Notes under the pieces: generated by a model
What the model saw: only the letters and a program-made list of their open reading frames with translations
What the model was told of the DNA's origin: nothing
Database searches by the model: none
NCBI GenBank assembly: GCA_038496445.1
Contig: JALMLS010000253.1
Coordinates: 1-64,000, forward strand
Length of the DNA: 64,000 nt
Source: Trichosphaerium sp. ATCC 40318
Lineage: Eukaryota > Discosea > Flabellinia > Trichosidae
Direction: 5' to 3'
Made by a program: the position numbers and the translations under genes
Shown here: positions 59,890-64,000 of the stretch, piece by piece
Layout of the letters: every line of letters starts with the position of its first letter
Position numbering within the stretch: position 1 is the first letter of the stretch

Positions 59890-60986
59890 TTAAGCAATTG
59901 ATGCCCTACGTCTCAACTTTTTGGCATTCTCCACATCAGGGTTTTTAGTTTTTGATAATCTCACCGTTGCTGCTCTAGCAACTCTACCACGTCTAGGGCC
60001 TATAGAGAGATCCAACATTGTTTCTTCAGACCGTAGCTCTGCTTTACTTTTTTTCCTTCTATACATACCTCTCTGTCCGCCTAAATACAGTCAATACTAA
60101 CAGTTCAATGCTGTCGTTAGAAATTACGTTACCGAAGAAACGTATGTTTCTCCGTGTTTGAGATATAGTATAGAGTACGGAAGTCAAGCTTAAAGTAGAA
60201 AAGAGGTGCCGATTTGATCCAAATAAATAAAAAACTAAAAGCGAGGTTTCGTTCCAAAAATAACCGTAGTTCTCGGTTAGCATGTTATAATTACCAGTAG
60301 GAGTTGGGCGTGGATTGAATGGCATCATCTGGGATTTTGATCGTAGCTTTCTAACAAAGAAATTAAATCAACTTGTTGAAAAGAAGAAACGAAGAGAGGT
60401 GCAACTACAATAGAACTAAAAAAAACATGTTGTTTTTTTTTGTTGTTTCTTCGTGTTCACATCACGACGCTCAAAAAACCCCATAAATAACAGTACTTAC
60501 GCTTTAACACGTTGAATTGAAGGCTTTGAGTAGTTTTTAGACTTATCAAATGTTATACGTACTGGAGCATTCTAGATATTACATTTGTTTGTTAGAGCTT
60601 CAAATGGTTTGATTGTATTTATGTTAGGTACCTCTACTTTGCCTGCATTTGATGATGAAATTGATAGAGTATACACAAGCAACCCTTTAGGTACTTTAAG
60701 AAGCTGCCTTTGTTCAGTAAACTCTCCTAAAAAGTCAATCAACAAAAATGTGTTTTTATTCTGTTTACGGAAGACTTTACCTTTGTCTATGTAGTCCTCA
60801 ATATCGAGCGTAAGCCTTCCTATTCTATCATAACTTCTAGCATCCTTGTCTCTTACTTTGATATGAATTTGAGCAGGAAACTGCAACACGTCAGTTGACA
60901 ACAAGAAATAAAAACAAATGCGGGTTTTGCTTTCTTACCGGTTTACTGTGGTGCAATACAAATGTCTCGTTCCATTCTAGTACTCA
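59890..60986 (-). CDS. NT-C2-like domain protein
   Basis: From the ATG at 60986 (MSTRMERDICIAPQ) the second exon reads FPAQIHIKVRDKDARSYD, RIGRLTLDIEDYIDKGK, FLLIDFLGEFTEQRQLLKV and GLLVYTLSISSSN. The alternating strands, the xIGxLTLDIxxY block and the final LxxTLSIS strand look like the C-terminal half of an NT-C2 domain (FAM102/EHBP1 type, membrane-associated adaptors). The C-terminal exon is basic with KAELRSEETMLDLSIGPRR and ends RRRASIA, TAA at 59890-59892. Earlier NT-C2 strands are not seen, so either the family call is wrong or an upstream exon is missed. Confidence 0.45.
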
Positions 60987-61056
60987 TTAGTCGTTCTGGT
61001 ATTTTGTACGGAAAAAAAACCGCTACAACAGCTGTTTAAGCGTGCTAGCGGGTAGA

Positions 61057-61375
61057 TGGATGTATACCTGGGTGGCACGTATTGTATTGAACGCTTGTAC
61101 GCATACGTTGTAAACCCCAATACGCAACAACGTAAGGATCCGAAAGACCTACGTAATACTGTTAGTGAGACAAAACGGTGACAGTAGTAACGCAGTACCA
61201 TCGTAATCCGTCGAAATCAAATCGCAACCCCTCTTAAACGTTATTTCTAGTACAGCCATATCCACCAGTGTTGTTGCAAAGCTTGAGAGAATACGTGAAA
61301 GTATCCGAAAACCGTAAAAACTCAGAGCCAGTTTTGACCAAAACAAACATAGGTTTGGCAACGCCTTAGAATACT
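61057..61375 (+). CDS. Possible small three-exon gene
   Basis: The ATG at 61057 opens a coding-like exon (MDVYLGGTYCIERLYAYVV, NPNTQQRKDPKDL, VSETK); short introns lead to AISTSVVAKLERIRE and FGNALEY with TGA near 61375. About 70 residues, no family recognised. The phases work only with particular acceptor choices, so this may be chance. Confidence 0.28.
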
Positions 61376-61969
61376 GACATCAGCTAACTTCGAAAGTGAC
61401 TTATTTGTAAGGAGTACTGCTAGATTGTAGTGCAAAAACAGAGGATTTGGCAGGTGACATTTCAACTTATTCCACATTGGGAGAACAGCCTTGTATTGTT
61501 GACAGACAATCTCACAACTAAGATGAAGGTACAATAAAAAACAACAGACAGTTGTACTTCGAACATCAAGTTGTTTAGTTTAGGGTTTTCATACCTGCCT
61601 GGATTAAATGGTGCAAAATGATTTGATACTTTTAAAACCTTGTACACACTATAGAAGAGTATTAAGATGTATACCAAAAAACGTGAGACGAAAGGAGATA
61701 AGGGTAGATAGGTTTTTTTTTGATAATACAAAAAAAGTCATATGTTGCTTAATACTCTCTGGAGAGGCTATTTTAACCAGTCGTGAGAGTAGGTGTAGAG
61801 AATGTAATCTAAAGGTTTATCTAAGAGCTCAGTTGACGTATAAGATCGCTAAAGAAGTTAGTTTTAAACGGAAATGTTATTTTCTTCGCTTACTTGTAAA
61901 CAAAAGCGCCATTGTGCGTCGAAATACGTGATAAAACCTTACAAGTGTGTCAATGACGATATTATCGAG
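61376..61969. other. Region with a weak plus-strand coding signal
   Basis: The plus-strand frame 61608-61931 includes HYRRVLRCIPKNVRRKEIR, faintly like a LYR helix, and RCRECNLKVYLRAQL, which can be joined by a GTAGAT...CCAG intron. The evidence is too thin to call a gene. Nothing else is recognised. Confidence 0.25.
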
Positions 61970-62730
61970 TCATAACGAAATTAAATCTGTTACCTCATCA
62001 GCCTGTTCTTGATCCAAGCGATCTCCTTGGTGCATCAAGACGAACCGTAAATCAGTCAGTTGCATTTTACCTTTATGGGTACGTTAGAGATCATTAAACG
62101 AAGAAAACGATGAAAAACGCGAAAACTACAAAAAAATAAAATGAAGCATTACCCGATCCGTCCTTGTCGAATACTTTAAATGCCTCTATCGGTGACAGTA
62201 TTAGAAATGATTATAATGGTATTTCGAGCTATGAATTTCTTTTTGGTTTGAAATTTTGACAAAATGACGCCAAGTGGTACCTAGTACGTCATCTTTGGTA
62301 TTTTCTCTAACCATTGTGGATGCCATTTTGTCCAAAAATTGATTGAAGGAAAGCGAACCACCTATAGCGCGTTAACGAGTTAGTGTTCGTGTTTGAATTG
62401 GTATAGTTACCTTGTTGGGTGAGCTGTTGTTGAAGTTCCATTGGGGAGAGGTTTTGGCCAAGTGCTCGCATTAACGCACCGTATTTATTAATGTCATTAA
62501 CAAGAACCGCTAGGTACAGGGTGTTAGCGTTTTTTTTACAAATTTTTGTAGTTATAAAATAATTGGGGTCTTTTTTTATAGCGTGGGCATGATAAATAAG
62601 CACTAACCTGTATTGCCAACTGATCCAGTCCAAATATCAGTAAAGTCTTGCTTTATGTCAGCCTCCAAATTACCCTAGCACATTAAGAAAGTGTAAAAAA
62701 TCAATGGTAAAACTGCTATCGTACAGCCAT
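61970..62730 (-). CDS. Calmodulin-like EF-hand protein
   Basis: Six minus-strand exons from the ATG at 62730: MA joined to GNLEADIKQDFTDIW, then VLVNDINKYGALMRALGQN with SPMELQQQLTQQG, then GSLSFNQFLDKMAST, then EAFKVFDKDGSG, then KMQLTDLRFVLMHQGDRL and QEQADEVTDLISL, stop at 61970. The LMRALGQNxSPMELQQ and FxxFLxxM pieces match the linker and second hand of calmodulin/myosin light chains. Only the third loop (DKDGSG-x5-D) has most calcium ligands, and position 12 is D not E; the first two loops lack them. It may therefore be a light-chain or centrin-like adaptor rather than a calcium sensor. Divergent from the F-box gene over 91 bp. Confidence 0.75.
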
Positions 62731-62821
62731 TGTGATTAAACAGAATTTTGTATTGAATTGTGGAGAAAACGTTCAAGTGTTTTGTAAAAAAAGTCAACAC
62801 CACATTTGCACGCGTCAAAGA

Positions 62822-64000
62822 ATGGAACTACCAACAGAAGTGACTTTACAAGTGTTTTTATCTTTGGACATAGAATCCTTGATTGCGTGCAGTTTTGTAT
62901 GTAGGAGTACGCATAAATAACATGTCATGATGCCCTACGGTGCTAACAATAGAAGTTTGGAGTACTATTTCCCGTGATAACCACGTTTGGTACCAACAAT
63001 GTAAAGTAGTCGGCGTGTACGCTTTTAACGCGTAAAAAACAACGTTTAACATACTTCTCTACCAGATTAAGCGATGACGCTGTCAAAATGAATCACAACG
63101 TATCCTACAAGGAAGAGTACAAGGTCAATTACGCTTTAAACTCATTATTGTAAACTAATTATTTAAATAGTTTTATAGTCGCCCAAAGTATGGCATAGTA
63201 GTATTAGATGGTCACCAGTTGCAATGTATAGGGATTACAAGGGATAAAGCGAGAGTAAGTGTTAGTTTAAGAAATAAATTAAATAAAATTCAACAAAACT
63301 TTCAGGTTGTTGCAAGTCTCGTTATCGATCTTCCTTTAATCGATTTTCGGAACCTAACAGGTACCCTCAAGCTTACTACATTGCTTTGAGTATAAATTTG
63401 ATGAATGTTAACGAATATTAGATGCTTCTCTGCTAGTAGAACTGGATGATTACTTCACACAAGCAGTTGCTTTAATAAATAAAGTTTTTAGTAGTTTAAA
63501 GGTACCATTACGTATGACTTGTCCTTTTATAATTTTTATATCATCACGTGATTATATTGACATTGTTCATTTTTATTATAGCGTGTACATGGGATCTCAT
63601 CTGGAGTACATAATGTCCTATCAGTTAAAACATCTGTTGCAATTCTTGAGCGAAATATTACAAATCATAATGTGTGTATAGAAGTTGACAAAGAGGGTTA
63701 TGATGGTCTCCAATTAGTACTGACATTTTCGGTATTCAAGCGTATTAATTACATGTATAGGTTCTTGCTTCATCTAAGGTCCAAGAATTCTTACCTCCAT
63801 GGATAAAAGACGAAGTGATACAATTGAACAACTTTTTTGAATGTTATGAAAAACCTGCTCGATGTTGTTGTTTTGGCATTGAGGTATTGTCGAGGTTTTT
63901 ACAAACACTATGACCTTATTTATGTTATAATAGGATACATTAGATGCTATGAGAGAAGGTAAGCAATATAAAACAAGTGTAGTAGGAGTGTAACGTTTGT
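62822..64000 (+). CDS. F-box protein, 3' end outside the window
   Basis: The ATG at 62822 starts MELPTEVTLQVFLSLDIES with LIACSFVCR, then after an intron KVWSTISRDNHVWYQQCK, a classic F-box (LPxEVxLxVFxxLD ... CxxVCRxW ... WxxxC) that would bind Skp1 in an SCF ubiquitin ligase. Further exons read YSRPKYGIVVLDGHQLQCIG, VVASLVIDLPLIDF, VELDDYFTQAVALINKVF and FLPPWIKDEVIQLNNFF, with no known substrate-binding domain recognised. The last exon (EDTLDAMREG) and its GT donor run into the window edge, so the gene is incomplete. Short introns, one containing ATCACGTGAT. Confidence 0.7.

Noticed and set aside
1-64000. tRNA genes, 5S rRNA and CRISPR arrays
   Set aside because: I looked for T-arm GGTTCGAATCC-type and 5S internal-control sequences on both strands, and for regular spacers, and found none convincing; a covariance search would be decisive.

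Overview
The window is nuclear DNA of a unicellular eukaryote. Nearly every protein gene is cut by short GT-AG introns, mostly about 35-90 nt with donors close to GTA(C/A/T)G and acceptors TAG/CAG/AAG, and there is a eukaryotic SSU-5.8S-LSU rRNA unit. Genes lie on both strands and many pairs are divergent over 30-150 bp. I cannot name the organism. The SSU is long (about 2.65 kb), AT-insertion-rich and divergent at normally invariant sites, which is seen in several unrelated protist groups. All gene models are my own spliced readings by eye; exon edges are provisional.

Layout. 1-950: AT-rich DNA with a long inverted repeat and a broken protein-kinase remnant. 950-8044: one rRNA unit on the minus strand (SSU 8044->5396, 5.8S about 5130->4985, LSU about 4790->955). 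8045-9720: spacer upstream of the SSU with hairpin-bearing subrepeats. 9726-12407: a tentative gene and TruB pseudouridine synthase. 12773-20468: dysbindin-like protein, a small helical protein, a zinc-ribbon/helical-repeat protein, CDC123 and an ankyrin protein. 20616-26378: a giant VIT-vWA-GTPase-TM-TPR-DUF2135 protein. 26582-39404: P4-ATPase flippase, CH/SAM protein, a peptidoglycan-binding-like repeat protein and tyrosyl-DNA phosphodiesterase. 40122-48813: a surface protein, ZNF277-like, SETD9-like, LYR protein, a WYxx/YPxxxWD module protein, a coiled-coil protein and a PfkB kinase. 49174-57587: an intronless F-box/LRR protein, NudC-like and an M16 peptidase. 58096-64000: small membrane proteins, an NT-C2-like protein, an EF-hand protein and an F-box gene that runs off the end.

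The most striking object is the protein at 20616-26378. Its middle carries all five G-boxes of a Rab-type GTPase, but in the order G2-G3-G4-G5-G1: the P-loop exon lies downstream of the SAK exon, joined in frame and followed at once by two transmembrane segments. It appears to be a circularly permuted Rab domain inserted into a bacterial-style VIT/vWA/DUF2135 scaffold. Most other genes are ordinary housekeeping, membrane-traffic or signalling genes, and nothing suggests an operon-like functional cluster.
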